Shown: positions 23,754 through 32,587 of the stretch, piece by piece
Layout: each line of letters opens with the position of its first letter
Position numbering within the stretch: the stretch's first letter is position 1
DNA from: DATEOR01 sp046733475
GTDB lineage: Bacteria > Actinomycetota > Thermoleophilia > Gaiellales > Gaiellaceae
DNA length: 64,000 nucleotides
Assembly: GCA_046733475.1 (NCBI GenBank)
Contig: JBKPPF010000008.1
Location: 1 to 64,000 of the forward strand
Direction: 5' to 3'
Position numbers and translations under genes: made by a program
Notes under the pieces: model-generated
Seen by the model: only the letters and a program-made list of their open reading frames with translations
The model's database searches: none
Told to the model about the DNA's origin: nothing

Positions 23754-25180
23754 GCGCCTTCGAGAAGCGGCTCTTCGACGTGTCGGTACTTCCTCACCGT
23801 GACCACGGAGAGGATCGCTCCGACGAGCGCGATGGCCGCGGCCACCCTGAGTGCGTGCTGGTACCCCGTGACGAAGCCTTCTGCCGCCTCGGGAGTCCCC
23901 GGAACGCCTGTGACGGAGGCGGCGACGATGGCGCCCATGACCGCAATTCCGAGTGCGCCACCGACCTGGCGCATGCTGTTCAGCACCGCGGAGCCCACGC
24001 CGGCCTTGTCGATCGGCACGGAGCCCATCGCTGCCGCGGTCGTCGGCGTCATCACGATGGCCATCCCGAATCCGCCGACGAGGAGGCCGGGCAAGAGATC
24101 CCAGAAGGTCGACGTTTCGTCGAGCCGCGAGAAGATCAGGAGCGAGACCGAAAGGAGGATCATCCCGCCGCCCATGAGCCACCGCGAGCCCACGCGGTCC
24201 GAGTATTTCCCGGCGGCCGGGGCCACGAGGATGATGAGGACGGTCATCGGCAGGAACGACGCGCCGGTCTGGACGGCCGACCAGCCGAGGATGTTCTGGA
24301 TGAAGAGCGAGTTGTAGAAGAAGACGCCGAACATCGCGAGGCCGACGAGGAGCATCACGCTGTTCGCACCCGCGAAGGTGCCGTTCTTGAACAGGCTGAG
24401 GTCCAGCATCGGCGCCCGCTGGTGCATCTCGAGCAGGATGAACGCTGCGAAGCTGACCGCGGCCAGGGCGAAGAGCCCGAGGATGCGCGGCGACGACCAG
24501 CCGTAGGTGTTCGCCTCGATCAGTCCGTAGGTGAGTGCGAAGAGGGCGATCCCTGAGCTAAGGAGCCCGGGAAGGTCGAGGCGCTGCTCGGCTGAGGTGT
24601 CGCGGGACTCGTCCACGACCAGCCTGGTGACGAGGATCGCCAGGACGCCGATCGGCACGTTGATGAAGAAGATCCAGTTCCAGCTCCAGTGCTCGGTGAT
24701 GAGGCCGCCGACGAGGGGCCCGATCGCGAGCGCCATCGCGGAGACCCCGGCCCAGATGCCGATCGCCATGCCGCGCTGCCGCGGCGGGAAGGTGGCCGTG
24801 ATGATCGACAGGGTCGCGGGGTTCATGAGCGCGGAGCCCGCGCCCTGCACGACCCGCGCGCCGATCAGCCAGCCGGCGCTCGTCGCCAGGCCGCAGAAGA
24901 GCGAAGCGACCGTGAAAATCACGAGGCCGGCGATGAAGATCCGCCGGCGGCCCAACAGGTCGGCGAGCTTGCCGCCCGTGAGCATGAGGACGCCGAAGGT
25001 GAGCGCGTAGCCATTGAAGACCCACTCGAGCTCGGAGATTCCGATGTTCAGGTCGCTCTGGATCGACGGCAGCGCCACGTTCACGATCGTGTTGTCGAGC
25101 ATGATCATGAACAGGCCGAATGCGACCGCCCCCAGCGTCCACCACTTCCTGTTCTCCGGGTCGAAGATCTTCGCCTTCAT
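23750..25180 (-). CDS. DHA2-type MFS multidrug efflux transporter
   Basis: A 476-residue membrane protein with about fourteen helices, the EmrB/QacA type. LDNTIVNVALPSIQ in helix 1, KLADLLGRRRIF in loop 2-3, RVVQGAGSALMNPATLS in helix 4 and GPLVGGLI in helix 5 are the DHA2 motifs. It exports drugs or lipophilic compounds using protons. GGAGGAGG precedes the ATG. The TetR gene is translationally coupled downstream, and an operator-like palindrome lies 17-30 bases upstream. Confidence 0.92.
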   Translation of the reverse strand: MKAKIFDPENRKWWTLGAVAFGLFMIMLDNTIVNVALPSIQSDLNIGISELEWVFNGYALTFGVLMLTGGKLADLLGRRRIFIAGLVIFTVASLFCGLATSAGWLIGARVVQGAGSALMNPATLSIITATFPPRQRGMAIGIWAGVSAMALAIGPLVGGLITEHWSWNWIFFINVPIGVLAILVTRLVVDESRDTSAEQRLDLPGLLSSGIALFALTYGLIEANTYGWSSPRILGLFALAAVSFAAFILLEMHQRAPMLDLSLFKNGTFAGANSVMLLVGLAMFGVFFYNSLFIQNILGWSAVQTGASFLPMTVLIILVAPAAGKYSDRVGSRWLMGGGMILLSVSLLIFSRLDETSTFWDLLPGLLVGGFGMAIVMTPTTAAAMGSVPIDKAGVGSAVLNSMRQVGGALGIAVMGAIVAASVTGVPGTPEAAEGFVTGYQHALRVAAAIALVGAILSVVTVRKYRHVEEPLLEGA

Positions 25181-25196
25181 CGCGCCTCCTCCAAAG

Positions 25197-25210
25197 TTAG
25201 TGCGAACTAA
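25197..25210. promoter_or_regulatory. Palindromic operator before the efflux operon
   Basis: TTAGT-GCGA-ACTAA is a perfect 5-4-5 inverted repeat 17 bases upstream of the pump start, in the 68-base gap before the divergent acyl-CoA synthetase. TetR repressors usually bind such short palindromes in their own operon. Assignment to the neighbouring TetR is inferred. Confidence 0.5.
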
Positions 25211-25248
25211 GCTAGCAGTAGCCCAGGGGGCTCGTAGACTGGTCGCGC

Positions 25249-27141
25249 ATGGCTGACGTCGTCTGGCGCCCCGACGCGCGCACGGTCTCCCGCGCCAACG
25301 TCTCGCGGCTCATGGGGCGGCACGGATTCGACGACTACTGGGAGCTCGTGCGCCGCTCGCAGGACGATCCCGAGTGGTTCTGGCCCGCGGCGATCGAGGA
25401 CATGGGCCTCGACTTCGCGACGCCCTGGAACGAGGTCATGGATCTGTCGCGCGGGCCGGAATGGGCGACGTGGTTCGTGGGCTCGAAGCTCTCGCTCCCG
25501 TGGAACTGCGTCCATCGCTGGGCCGAGCGCGATCCGCACCGCGTCGCCGCCGTCGGGCTCGGTGAGGACGGCGCACGGTGGGAGTACACCTTTGCCGAGC
25601 TCTCCTCCCAGGTCACCCGCCTCGCAGAGGGGCTCGTCGCGCTCGGCGTCGAGTCCGGCGACCGCGTCGCGATCTACATGCCTATGTGCCCCGAGGTCGC
25701 GGTCGCCTCCCACGCCTGCGCGCATGTAGGAGCCGTGCAGGTGCCCGTCTTCTCGGGCTTCGCGGGGCCCGCGGTGCGTGAGCGGCTGCAGGACTCGGAG
25801 GCGAAGGTCGTCATGACCGCCGACTGGTCGCTACGGCGCGGCAAGCGGCTCGACATGCGGGCCACGGTGGACGAGGCGGCGCGGGAAGCCCCGTCGGTCG
25901 AGCACGTCGTCACCTGGAACCGCGAAGACCGCTCGTGGGGGGGCGTCGAGCTCGGCCCGGCCGAGCTCGCCCCGCTCGAGGTCGACTCCGAGCATCCCTA
26001 TCTCCTCACCTACACGTCGGGGACGACCGGGAAGCCGAAGGGCGTGCTCCACGTCCAGGGTGGCTTCCTCGTCTCCATCGGCCGCGAGCTCGCCTACCAA
26101 GCCGACGCACATCCGGACGACGTCATCCACTTCGCCACTGACATGGGGTGGATCATGGGGCCGTGGACCGTCGTCGGCGGCGGCGCGATGGGAGCCAAGC
26201 TGGTCTTCGCGGAAGGGGCCCCCGATTTCCCGGCCGACCGGCTGTGGCGCACGATCGAAGCCGAGGGCGTGAGCATCCTGGGCTGCTCTCCAACGCTGAT
26301 TCGCGCCCTCATGCAGCACGGCGACCCCGAGGCCGACCTCTCGCCCCTGCGCGTGATCGTCACGACCGGCGAGCCGTGGAATCCGGATCCGTACCGCTGG
26401 CTCTTCGAGCGCGTCGGCGGCGGCCGCTGCCCGATCATCAACTGCTCGGGCGGCACCGAGATCGGCGCGTGCTTCCTCTCGCCCACGCCGGCGATCCCGA
26501 TCAAGGCGTGCTCGCTCGGCGGTCCTGCCCTCGGGATGGACATGGACGTCGTCGACCCAGAGGGCAACTCGCTCGTCGAGAGCGGTGAGGTGGGAGAGCT
26601 CGTCTGCAGGAAGCCGTTCCCTGGGATGACACGCGGCTTCTGGCGCGACCCCGAGCGCTACCTGGAGGCCTACTGGCGCCGGCTTCCCGGGATCTGGGTG
26701 CACGGCGACTGGGCGTCGGTGGACGAGGACGGCTACTGGTTCCTGCACGGCCGCTCCGACGACACGCTCAACATCGCAGGCAAGCGCATCGGGCCGGCCG
26801 AGATCGAATCCGCCGTGATCTCCCATCCGGCCGTCGCCGAAGCCGCGGCCGTCGGCGTCCCCCACGAGGTGAAGGGCGAGGTCGCCTGGGTCTTCTGTGT
26901 CCTCGCGCGCGGACGGGAGGGCTCGGACGAGCTCGCGGCCGAGGTCGCGGAGCAGGCCGCGGCGGAGCTGGGACGTGCGTTCAAGCCCGACCGGGTCGTT
27001 TTCGTCTCCGCCCTCCCGAAAACGCGCAGCGCGAAGATCGTGCGTCGAGCGGTGCGCGCCAAGGCTTTGGGGAAGGATCCCGGTGACCTTTCCTCCGTGG
27101 AGAACCCGGAGGCTCTCGAGGACATTGCTCGCGCCGTCTGA
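25249..27141 (+). CDS. Acyl/acetyl-CoA synthetase (AMP-forming)
   Basis: A 630-residue ANL-superfamily enzyme. LTYTSGTTGKPKGV is the phosphate-binding loop, NCSGGTEIGACFLSP the A5 region, HGDWASVDEDGYWFLHGRSDDT the hinge, and LPKTRSAKIVRRAV near the end carries the catalytic Lys. The size and sequence resemble the acetyl/propionyl-CoA synthetase branch. It activates a carboxylate with ATP and CoA. ATG 25249 is used. The class V aminotransferase gene begins inside its last 17 bases. Confidence 0.9.
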   Translation: MADVVWRPDARTVSRANVSRLMGRHGFDDYWELVRRSQDDPEWFWPAAIEDMGLDFATPWNEVMDLSRGPEWATWFVGSKLSLPWNCVHRWAERDPHRVAAVGLGEDGARWEYTFAELSSQVTRLAEGLVALGVESGDRVAIYMPMCPEVAVASHACAHVGAVQVPVFSGFAGPAVRERLQDSEAKVVMTADWSLRRGKRLDMRATVDEAAREAPSVEHVVTWNREDRSWGGVELGPAELAPLEVDSEHPYLLTYTSGTTGKPKGVLHVQGGFLVSIGRELAYQADAHPDDVIHFATDMGWIMGPWTVVGGGAMGAKLVFAEGAPDFPADRLWRTIEAEGVSILGCSPTLIRALMQHGDPEADLSPLRVIVTTGEPWNPDPYRWLFERVGGGRCPIINCSGGTEIGACFLSPTPAIPIKACSLGGPALGMDMDVVDPEGNSLVESGEVGELVCRKPFPGMTRGFWRDPERYLEAYWRRLPGIWVHGDWASVDEDGYWFLHGRSDDTLNIAGKRIGPAEIESAVISHPAVAEAAAVGVPHEVKGEVAWVFCVLARGREGSDELAAEVAEQAAAELGRAFKPDRVVFVSALPKTRSAKIVRRAVRAKALGKDPGDLSSVENPEALEDIARAV

Positions 27142-28180
27142 ATACGAGGGCTCGTCGACCCGCGGCTACCTGGACACAGCCACGTACGGGCTGCCGCCGC
27201 GCTCCACGGTCGCGGCCGTCGATCAGACGCTCGCGAGCTGGCAAGAGCGCGGATCGTGGCTCGACTGGGAGCAGGACGGCGAAGCGTGCCGCGAGCTCTT
27301 CGGATTGATCGTCGGAGCGAAGCCGGAGCAGATCGCGTACGTGGCCGCCGCGTCCGTCGCCGCGGGCATCGTCGCGGCGAGCCTGCCGGCGGAGGCAGGG
27401 GCCAACGTCGTCCTCTACGACCGCGACTTCGACTCCGTGCTCTTCCCGTGGCGGCCGCTGGCCGAGCGCGGCGTCGAGCTCCGGACGCTTCCGCTCGAGC
27501 GCCTCGCGGAAGGGATCGACGAGCGCACGGCGCTCGTCGCGGTCAGCCTCGTGCAGTCGTCGGACGGGCGCATGCCCGATCTCGCCGCGATCAAGGCCGC
27601 CGGGACGCGTGTCTTCCTGGACGGGACGCAGGCCGTCGGCTCGATTCCCGTGAGCCTCGAGGGCGTCGACTACCTCGTCGCTCACTCCTACAAGTGGCTG
27701 CTCTCGCCGCGGGGCCTCTGCTTCTTCTACGTGCGGCCGGACCGGCTGCCCGAGATCACGCCGTGGCTTGCGGGCTGGAAGTCGCGCTCCGACCCCTTCG
27801 AGGACTACTACGGCGCGCCCGAGCTCGCGGCGCACGCACACCGGCTCGACGTCTCGATCCCCTGGTTCTCCGCTCCGGGAGCCCGCGCAAGCCTGAGGCT
27901 GATCACGGAGCTCGGCGCCGAGGCGATCGGCGAGCACAACCTCGCGCTTGCTCGGTCGTTCGCGGCCGAGCTCGGGCTGGCAGAGCCCGCGTCGCCGATC
28001 CTGCGCGTGCCGGTAGACGACGCGGATGCAGCCGTCGACCGCCTGAAGCATGCCGGGGTGGCGTGCTCGGCGCGGTCGGGCTCGATCCGCTTCGCGTTCC
28101 ATCTCTACAACGACGAGGAGGACGTCGCCCTCGCGCTCGAGGCTCTCCGGCCTGCGGCCGCGGTACGCTCCGACGCGTGA
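27125..28180 (+). CDS. Class V aminotransferase-like PLP enzyme
   Basis: A 351-residue protein of aminotransferase fold type I, class V. YLDTATYGLPPRST begins the fold, VFLDGTQAVGSIPV supplies the PLP Asp and Gln, and VAHSYKWLLSPRGLCFFYV carries the PLP lysine. It is related to cysteine desulfurases and kynureninase-like enzymes; the substrate is not evident. TTG 27125 was chosen because it is the first start near the conserved N-terminus; it overlaps the synthetase gene. The stop overlaps the next small ORF (GTGA). Confidence 0.8.
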   Translation: MLAPSEYEGSSTRGYLDTATYGLPPRSTVAAVDQTLASWQERGSWLDWEQDGEACRELFGLIVGAKPEQIAYVAAASVAAGIVAASLPAEAGANVVLYDRDFDSVLFPWRPLAERGVELRTLPLERLAEGIDERTALVAVSLVQSSDGRMPDLAAIKAAGTRVFLDGTQAVGSIPVSLEGVDYLVAHSYKWLLSPRGLCFFYVRPDRLPEITPWLAGWKSRSDPFEDYYGAPELAAHAHRLDVSIPWFSAPGARASLRLITELGAEAIGEHNLALARSFAAELGLAEPASPILRVPVDDADAAVDRLKHAGVACSARSGSIRFAFHLYNDEEDVALALEALRPAAAVRSDA

Positions 28181-28281
28181 TCCGCTTCGTCTTCCGAACC
28201 GCCGTGGCGATCGTCGCCACCGGGATCGGGCTCCTCGTTGCGGCGCTCATCCTCGACGGTCTCAGGATCGACGGGTCGTGA
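28177..28281 (+). CDS. 34-residue membrane peptide
   Basis: Thirty-four codons from a GTG that overlaps the aminotransferase stop as GTGA. There is a basic-aromatic start (IRFVFRT), one hydrophobic helix, and LDGLRIDGS at the end. That end matches the turn of the YvlD-like superfamily IV phage-holin family, whose members are three times longer. The next micro-ORF begins inside its stop codon in another frame, so the pair may be a split or frameshifted remnant, or a genuine two-peptide unit. Confidence 0.45.
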   Translation: MIRFVFRTAVAIVATGIGLLVAALILDGLRIDGS

Positions 28282-28385
28282 CATGGATCGCAGCGACGTT
28301 CATCGTCTGGCTGGCGGCGATCCTGGCGGCCTGGGTCCTTCCCTTCCTCGGCCTCAAGAAGTTCCTCGACCATCGGCTCGACTAG
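28278..28385 (+). CDS. 35-residue membrane peptide
   Basis: Thirty-five codons from GTG 28278, which overlaps the preceding micro-ORF as GTGA in a shifted frame. It encodes one hydrophobic helix (FIVWLAAILAAWVLPFLGL) followed by a basic end (KKFLDHRLD). Together with its neighbour it makes two membrane spans translated in tandem. It is probably the second half of a small membrane protein or its partner. It ends 39 bases before nadE. Confidence 0.45.
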   Translation: MTWIAATFIVWLAAILAAWVLPFLGLKKFLDHRLD

Positions 28386-28423
28386 TTTTCGTCTCTTAGA
28401 CGCAAACCGGTAGAATCCGAGGC

Positions 28424-30136
28424 GTGAGACTCGCGCTCGCGCAGATGAACACGGTCGTCGGCGACCTCGACGGCAACCGCGCCCGGATCGTCGAACGGCT
28501 CGGCGAAGCCCGCGCGGCCGGCGCCGAGCTCGTCCTCTTCCCCGAGCTCGTGGTGACCGGCTATCCGCCCGAGGACCTGCTTCTTCGGCCGGGCTTCCTG
28601 CGCGCGGCGGCCGAGTCGCTCGAGGCGATCGCGGCGGAGACGAAGGGGATCGCCGCACTCGTCGGGACGCCGCACCTCGACCGCGACCTCTTCAACGCGT
28701 GCGCTGTCTGCGTGGACGGCGAGGTCAAGGCCATCTACCACAAGCAGTTTCTTCCGAACTACGGCGTCTTCGACGAGGACCGTTACTTCCAGGCGGGGCG
28801 CGAGCTCATCCTCCTGCGTTGCGGCGAGACGCTGATCGGGCCGACGGTCTGCGAGGACATCTGGCAGCCCGGCCCGCCGGCTACCGACCTCGCCCTCGCC
28901 GGCGCCCACGTCGTCGCCAACATCTCGGCCTCGCCGTTCCACCTCGGCAAGGGCGCGGAGCGCGAGGACATGCTCGCGACGCGGGCGAGGGACAACTCCT
29001 GCTGGATCGTGTTCGTGAACGCCGTCGGCGCCCAGGACGAGCTCATCTTCGACGGGCACAGCCTCGTCCTCGACGAGGAGGGCCAGATCGTCGCCCGTGG
29101 GCCCGCGTTCGAGGAGGCGCTAATCGTCGTCGACGTGGACGCGACGACCGCGGTCAGCCGCCGTCTCCGCGATGCGCGACGGCGCGCGCTTGCACGCGCG
29201 CGCCGGGAGCTTCCGAATCCGCCGGTCGTTGAGGTGCCGGAGCACAGGGCGGGCGGAACCGTGGAGCCCGTGCTCGCCCCCACGCTCGACGAGCTCGAGC
29301 AGATGCGGCGCGCTCTCGAGCTCGGCCTCGGCGACTACGTGGCCAAGAACGGCTTCCACGATGTCGTGCTCGGGATCTCCGGCGGAATCGACTCGGCGCT
29401 GACAGCCGCCCTCGCAGCAGAGACGCTCGGGCCCGAGCGAGTGCACTGCGTCTCGATGCCGTCGCGCTACAGCTCGGACGAGACGCAGACGGACGCGAAG
29501 CGGGTCGCCGAGTCGATTGGCGCGGACTACATCGAGATTCCTATCGAGCCGATCGTCGAATCCGTCGGCGCGGCCCTGGCACCCCTGTTCGAGGGCACCG
29601 AGGCCGGAGTGGCCGAGGAGAACGTCCAGGCCCGCGTCCGGGGCCTCCTCGTGATGGCGCTCTCGAACAAGTTCGGCTGGCTCGCCCTCGCCACGGGGAA
29701 CAAGAGCGAGCTCTCGGTCGGCTACGCGACGCTCTACGGGGACATGGCCGGCGGGTTCGCGCTCCTGAAAGACGTCTACAAGACGGACGTGTTCCGCCTG
29801 GCCGAGCACATGAACGAGCGCGCCAGCCGCGAAGTCATTCCCCAGAGCACCATCGACCGGGCTCCGAGCGCGGAGCTGCGCGCCGATCAGCGTGACGAGG
29901 ACTCGCTACCGCCCTATTCCGAGCTGGACCGGGTGCTCGAGGCCTACGTCGAGCTCGACTCCTCGCGGGAGGAACTCGCCTCGGACGGCTTCGACCCCGG
30001 CGTCGTCGAGCGTGCGCTGGCCCTCATCGACCGCGCCGAGTACAAGCGTCGCCAGGCGCCTCCCGGCGTGAAGCTCCGCCCGAAGGCCTTCGGCCGCGAC
30101 CGGAGAATCCCGATCACGAACCGCTGGCGGGGCTAG
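28424..30136 (+). CDS. nadE: Glutamine-hydrolysing NAD+ synthase
   Basis: A 570-residue two-domain enzyme. The N-terminal nitrilase-like amidase has Glu in LVLFPELVVTGYPPEDLL, Lys in YHKQFLPNYGVFDE and Cys143 in GPTVCEDIW. The C-terminal synthetase has the P-loop LGISGGIDSALTAALA near residue 318 and ATGNKSELSVGYATLYGD. It amidates nicotinate adenine dinucleotide to NAD+ with ammonia tunnelled from glutamine. GTG 28424 gives the standard N-terminus. A hairpin separates it from the convergent S55 peptidase gene. Confidence 0.96.
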   Translation: MRLALAQMNTVVGDLDGNRARIVERLGEARAAGAELVLFPELVVTGYPPEDLLLRPGFLRAAAESLEAIAAETKGIAALVGTPHLDRDLFNACAVCVDGEVKAIYHKQFLPNYGVFDEDRYFQAGRELILLRCGETLIGPTVCEDIWQPGPPATDLALAGAHVVANISASPFHLGKGAEREDMLATRARDNSCWIVFVNAVGAQDELIFDGHSLVLDEEGQIVARGPAFEEALIVVDVDATTAVSRRLRDARRRALARARRELPNPPVVEVPEHRAGGTVEPVLAPTLDELEQMRRALELGLGDYVAKNGFHDVVLGISGGIDSALTAALAAETLGPERVHCVSMPSRYSSDETQTDAKRVAESIGADYIEIPIEPIVESVGAALAPLFEGTEAGVAEENVQARVRGLLVMALSNKFGWLALATGNKSELSVGYATLYGDMAGGFALLKDVYKTDVFRLAEHMNERASREVIPQSTIDRAPSAELRADQRDEDSLPPYSELDRVLEAYVELDSSREELASDGFDPGVVERALALIDRAEYKRRQAPPGVKLRPKAFGRDRRIPITNRWRG

Positions 30137-30138
30137 CC

Positions 30139-30156
30139 AGCCGCCCGAAGGCGGCT
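30139..30156. terminator. Convergent hairpin between nadE and the S55 peptidase gene
   Basis: AGCCGCC-CGAA-GGCGGCT forms a 7-base-pair stem with a GNRA-like tetraloop in the 18-base gap between two convergent stops, and a looser outer pairing extends it. It has no T-tract on either strand, so termination would be of the hairpin-only kind reported for high-GC actinobacteria. Confidence 0.45.
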
Positions 30157-31978
30157 AGCTGGCGTTCTTGAAGAAGAAGAAACCTCCCTCGTCCCCTCCG
30201 CCTGCGAACGGCGGGCAGCACTGACCCGGAAAGAAGATCTGGACACGGCCGAAGCCAGTGATCGCCTGGTCGAAGACGGTGTCCTGATGGGCACTGACGT
30301 CGCCCCTCCGGCCCGTGAGAAGCTGAGCGACGAGCACGTTGTTCGGCTGCCCGTCGAAGCTCGCGAGCAGGCCGTCAAACGTGTTCGGGGCCCGGCCGCA
30401 CCCGCCGAAGAAGGGGTTGCAGCCCGAGCCTCCGTCGACGGTCACCGTTGCGCCGTTCTTCGCGCGGTTGGGGATCTTGAATCGGAAGTTGACCTTCTGT
30501 TCCGCCGAGCTGTCCGACGGCTTCAGAATCGCCCGGAACTTCAGCGTGTCGCCCGGGAAGGCGCGGAGCGACCTGACCTTCACGCAGCTGCCGCCGCGAC
30601 ACGAGAGAAGCCTCTCGATGTGATACTCGTGGACGGTCTCCTCGAGGTTGATCGTCGCCTCCGTGTTCGTGAGCTCGATGTCCTCGTTCGGATAGTTCGC
30701 GATGGCGAGGAGCTCGCCGTAGATCTCGAACGCCGATTCGAACGAGAGGTCGAACTCAGAGACGTACATGTTCGTCTTGTGGAGCTCCCACGGGGTCCCG
30801 TCCTCGCGCTTGCCTTCGATCGTCCAGCTGTAGGACGCCGAGCCCGAGCCGATCTTGTCGAACACCGAGTCGATGCTGGAGAAGATGTGCGAGAAGGCGA
30901 AGTCGGGATACGCCTCTGTGAAAACGACGTCCGTTTCGCCGACGTGCGAGTTGTCGCTGTCGAGCGAAGTGATTGCGGTCGAGACCGGGATCGAGGGTGG
31001 CTCACCGTCGACCGCCCGGATGCCCGCGAGACGGTCCTGGTCGACCGTACCGACGGGGCTCGTGACGTTGGCGAGCTTGTAAGGGCCCAGCGCGTCGGGC
31101 ACGATCGCGAGCGCGTCCGCCGAGCCGGCGCCGAGCGACGTCCGCCCGGAGAAGAGCATTGGATGCCCGAAGGCGAGCGCCTGCCCGTCGCAGACGTAGG
31201 TCGTCGTCCCGACACCCGCCGAGGTGAGGTCGCCGTACGAGAGGGCGGCGGCGAAGTTGCCGCCGGGGACGAGATCGTCCACGACTCCGGAGAGGCTGGC
31301 GGAATGCGCAGCCGCGCCGTGCGTGAACCTCATCATCGGCCGGTACTTCTTCAGCGAAGGGAGCTTCCGCATCGCCCGGTACCGCTCAGGGATGACGCCG
31401 GAGATGCTCATCGGCAGCTTGAGGCGGACAAGGTCTCCCCCGACCGTCGGTAGGGCCGCACCGATCTTCGTCGCGACCGTGCGCACGACCGAGCGCGGAA
31501 GCTTGATGCGCGCGGGGACACGGAGCGCGGCGCGCGACGAGACAGACAGCCCGTTCACGTGCAGCATGTCTTCGGCGGGCGTGAGACCTGCGATGTTGGT
31601 CGCCCCGAACGAGAAGCCGTACGCGAGTGCGCCGGCGAGCTCCGGCCCGCCGCCGTGGTCGATGTAGACCGGCGACCCGGACATTCCCGCCCAGACGCCG
31701 CCGCCCACGTTGACGGTCGGGCCTGAGATCTCGACGATGATCACGTCGCGCCCGGGTCCGATCAGGTCGGGCATGACTCCGAGGACTTCGGCGTCGAAGG
31801 GCTCCGGGTCCGTGCCCGAGACGACGGTCCAACCCTCTCCGATGTCTCCGCGCGCGACCGAGGCGAGCGGCATCACGTCCGCACAGGAGCCAGGCGCTGC
31901 GACCGCCACCCCCGTCCAGATCAGCCCTGTCGTCATTCCAACCACGACAAAAGCTGCGAGCGTTCGTAGGCGGGTCAT
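30155..31978 (-). CDS. SpoIVB-type (S55) peptidase domain protein, secreted
   Basis: A 607-residue protein with a signal peptide (residues 1-28, ending VAVAAPG). Residues about 35-300 match the SpoIVB peptidase domain: EVLGVMPDLIGPGRDVIIVE, then GGGVWAGMSGSPVYIDHGG with the active-site serine motif near residue 100, then ALAYGFSFG. The remaining half is beta-rich and of unknown type. S55 proteins in non-sporulating actinobacteria are of unclear function; an extracellular regulatory protease is likely. GAGGGGG precedes ATG 31978. Confidence 0.8.
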   Translation of the reverse strand: MTRLRTLAAFVVVGMTTGLIWTGVAVAAPGSCADVMPLASVARGDIGEGWTVVSGTDPEPFDAEVLGVMPDLIGPGRDVIIVEISGPTVNVGGGVWAGMSGSPVYIDHGGGPELAGALAYGFSFGATNIAGLTPAEDMLHVNGLSVSSRAALRVPARIKLPRSVVRTVATKIGAALPTVGGDLVRLKLPMSISGVIPERYRAMRKLPSLKKYRPMMRFTHGAAAHSASLSGVVDDLVPGGNFAAALSYGDLTSAGVGTTTYVCDGQALAFGHPMLFSGRTSLGAGSADALAIVPDALGPYKLANVTSPVGTVDQDRLAGIRAVDGEPPSIPVSTAITSLDSDNSHVGETDVVFTEAYPDFAFSHIFSSIDSVFDKIGSGSASYSWTIEGKREDGTPWELHKTNMYVSEFDLSFESAFEIYGELLAIANYPNEDIELTNTEATINLEETVHEYHIERLLSCRGGSCVKVRSLRAFPGDTLKFRAILKPSDSSAEQKVNFRFKIPNRAKNGATVTVDGGSGCNPFFGGCGRAPNTFDGLLASFDGQPNNVLVAQLLTGRRGDVSAHQDTVFDQAITGFGRVQIFFPGQCCPPFAGGGDEGGFFFFKNAS

Positions 31979-32039
31979 GCGAACCCCCTCTGCGGCGTCA
32001 ACGGGACCGCCCCAACATACGCCTCTGGCCCCGATGTTC

Positions 32040-32549
32040 CTAGTCCGCCAGCTCGGCGCGAAGAGCTTGGAACCAGCGGAGCCTCTCCTCGTAGAGCACG
32101 GCCGCGTTGGCGGGAGAGGTCGAGGGGAGGACGAAGAGCCGCGTCTCTCCCAGGCGGCGCTCCTGCAGCCCATGCTGGGGCCGCTCGCGGAAGACGCCCT
32201 CGTAGGCCGACTTGCCCACGAACGCGATCATCTGCGGGCCGAGTTCCTTCGCTAGGGTCTCGAACCGCTCGGCGGAGCCGGCGAAGTCGCCGCGGCGCAG
32301 GTCGCCGCTCCCCTTCGTCGTGCGGTAGGCGGCGTTCGTGAGGCCGTAGCCGAGGCCGAGCATCTCCCACTGCTCCAGAGGTACGAGGAGCCGGGGGGTG
32401 AGGTCCGCGTCGGCGAGGAGCCGCCAGAAGTCGTTGCGCGGATTCGCGAAGTGCGCCGCGGCGGCCGCCGAGCGAAAACCTGGGTTGATCCCGCAGAACA
32501 CGCAGCGTAGGCCGGGGGCCAGGACGTCAGGGACCGCCGACTCGGCCAC
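32040..32549 (-). CDS. mug: Mismatch-specific G:T/U DNA glycosylase
   Basis: A 169-residue protein with the MUG set: CVFCGINPGF (residues 16-25, catalytic Asn), AHFANPRNDFWRLL, GYGLTNAAYRTTKGSGD and FVLPSTSPANA at the C-terminal DNA-binding loop. It removes uracil or thymine opposite guanine and ethenocytosine. The start is GTG 32549. It stands alone between the S55 gene and the divergent mmsA operon. Confidence 0.92.
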   Translation of the reverse strand: MAESAVPDVLAPGLRCVFCGINPGFRSAAAAAHFANPRNDFWRLLADADLTPRLLVPLEQWEMLGLGYGLTNAAYRTTKGSGDLRRGDFAGSAERFETLAKELGPQMIAFVGKSAYEGVFRERPQHGLQERRLGETRLFVLPSTSPANAAVLYEERLRWFQALRAELAD

Positions 32550-32587
32550 AGCGTTACTCTACGTCGGAGACCAAGGGAGGAAAGAAA

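Noticed and set aside
25249..28180. A polyketide or non-ribosomal peptide cluster around the acyl-CoA synthetase and aminotransferase
   Set aside because: No carrier protein, ketosynthase or condensation domain is present; the synthetase is a stand-alone acetyl/propionyl-CoA-type enzyme.
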